Assembly (NCBI GenBank): GCA_964598695.1
Contig: CAZRDB010000248.1
Span: forward strand, 1-6,337
Direction: 5' to 3'
Source: CAZRDB01 sp964598695
Lineage (GTDB): Bacteria; Armatimonadota; Zipacnadia; UBA1398
DNA: 6,337 bases
Made by a program: the position numbers and the translations under genes. Numbering within the stretch: the stretch's first letter is position 1; every line of letters starts with the position of its first letter. Shown here piece after piece: positions 5,806 through 6,337 of this stretch. A model generated the notes under the pieces. It made no database searches and was not told the DNA's origin. It saw only the letters and a program-made list of their open reading frames with translations.

Positions 5806-6337
5806 TGCGCCTCTCCCCCGCCCTCCCGCTTCTCGCGGCCCTGCTGCTCGTGCCGGCGGCGGCTCGCGCGCAGCTCCCCGCCTCGGGGCTGATGGACGAC
5901 CTGGGTCGGCTGAGCTACGACGCGCGGAGCGCGGGGATGGGCGGCGCGGCGATCGCGGTGCCCGGGCTGCAGTCGGCGCCGGTCGAGAACGCGGCGACGC
6001 TGGCGGTGGGCGGGCAGCAGTGGCTGAGCCTCGACTACTACGGCAACTCGACGCCGGCCGGTCCGTTCGGCTCGCCCGAGTTCTTCCGCGCGGCCACGCC
6101 GGAGACCATCGCGATGGCGAACCACTTCGCCAACATGTGGGGCTGGGCGCGGAGCCTCGACGGTCGTCGCGGCAGCGGCGAGATCACCGTCCTCGGCGCG
6201 GTCGGTGAGGGCCGCTGGCGGCTGTTCGGGACCAAGGGCGCCCTGGGCTACGCCGACAGCACCGCCGCGACCGACACCACCGGCGACCACCTGACGCTCC
6301 GGGGCGCCGGCACGGAGTACGAGACGCTCGGCGGGGC
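5805..6337 (+). CDS. Secreted, probable outer-membrane beta-barrel protein, 3' end outside window
   Basis: The frame is open from the ATG at 5805 to the window end (177 complete codons), so the protein is truncated only by the window. It begins with a Sec signal peptide: Arg2, a Leu/Ala/Pro hydrophobic core at about 5-20, and a predicted cleavage after A-R-A22 before Gln23. The mature start has a D-A-R-S-A-G-M-G-G-A-A-I-A-V segment (39-52) and then V-E-N-A-A-T-L (60-66). This recalls the opening of PorV/UPF0164/FadL-like barrels, which read A-G-M-G-G-A ... N-P-A-G-L. Alternating hydrophobic stretches such as W-L-S-L-D-Y-Y (73-79) and E-I-T-V-L-G (about 125-130) fit beta strands. Its ATG shares one base with the stop of the iron-sulfur protein gene (TGATG) and no good ribosome binding site precedes it, suggesting translational coupling. 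Exact family and role are uncertain. Confidence 0.72.
   Translation, partial: MRLSPALPLLAALLLVPAAARAQLPASGLMDDLGRLSYDARSAGMGGAAIAVPGLQSAPVENAATLAVGGQQWLSLDYYGNSTPAGPFGSPEFFRAATPETIAMANHFANMWGWARSLDGRRGSGEITVLGAVGEGRWRLFGTKGALGYADSTAATDTTGDHLTLRGAGTEYETLGG

Noticed and set aside
5754..6290. Minus-strand open frame of 178 codons opposite the secreted protein gene
   Set aside because: It is the antisense shadow of the signal-peptide-bearing + strand gene, with no domain and no ribosome binding site.

Overview
The window is very G+C-rich and reads as an ordinary stretch of a Gram-negative bacterial chromosome. Two envelope genes (a lipoprotein with a clear lipobox and a likely outer-membrane barrel protein with a signal peptide) suggest a didermic organism. 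The combination of base composition, a PorV-like barrel start and a stand-alone AICAR transformylase would fit Gemmatimonadota, Eisenbacteria or a related lineage. That placement is inference only. I see no mobile element, CRISPR array, tRNA or rRNA.

Layout: 1-177 is a leader with no gene I can support. A single-domain universal stress protein lies at 178-594 (+). It converges on a 762-residue lipoprotein at 675-2963 (-), and a perfect 15-bp hairpin sits almost midway between the two stop codons as a shared terminator candidate. The lipoprotein has a lipid anchor, a ZU5-like beta domain with a His-Phe-Ser motif, and seven carboxypeptidase-regulatory-like (Ig-fold) repeats; two of these are a recent-looking 258-bp tandem duplication. 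Upstream on the same strand, past another perfect hairpin, is a stand-alone AICAR transformylase (3160-4320, -) of the eukaryote-like ATIC type, lacking the IMP cyclohydrolase half of normal PurH.

A 198-bp divergent intergenic region (4321-4518) holds a palindromic -10-like element that could serve both directions. From it a GlcF-like iron-sulfur protein with two CCG domains runs right (4519-5805, +). Its stop codon overlaps the ATG of a secreted, probably outer-membrane protein that continues past the window end (5805-6337, +).

Functionally the genes look like separate housekeeping and envelope units: purine synthesis, electron transfer in 2-hydroxyacid oxidation, stress response and cell surface. 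No multi-gene novel system is evident. The points most worth a second look are the HFS motif in the lipoprotein's ZU5-like domain (possible self-cleavage), its once-per-repeat cysteines at exact 86-residue spacing, the missing cyclohydrolase domain, the orphan GlcF-like subunit, and the symmetric -10 element.
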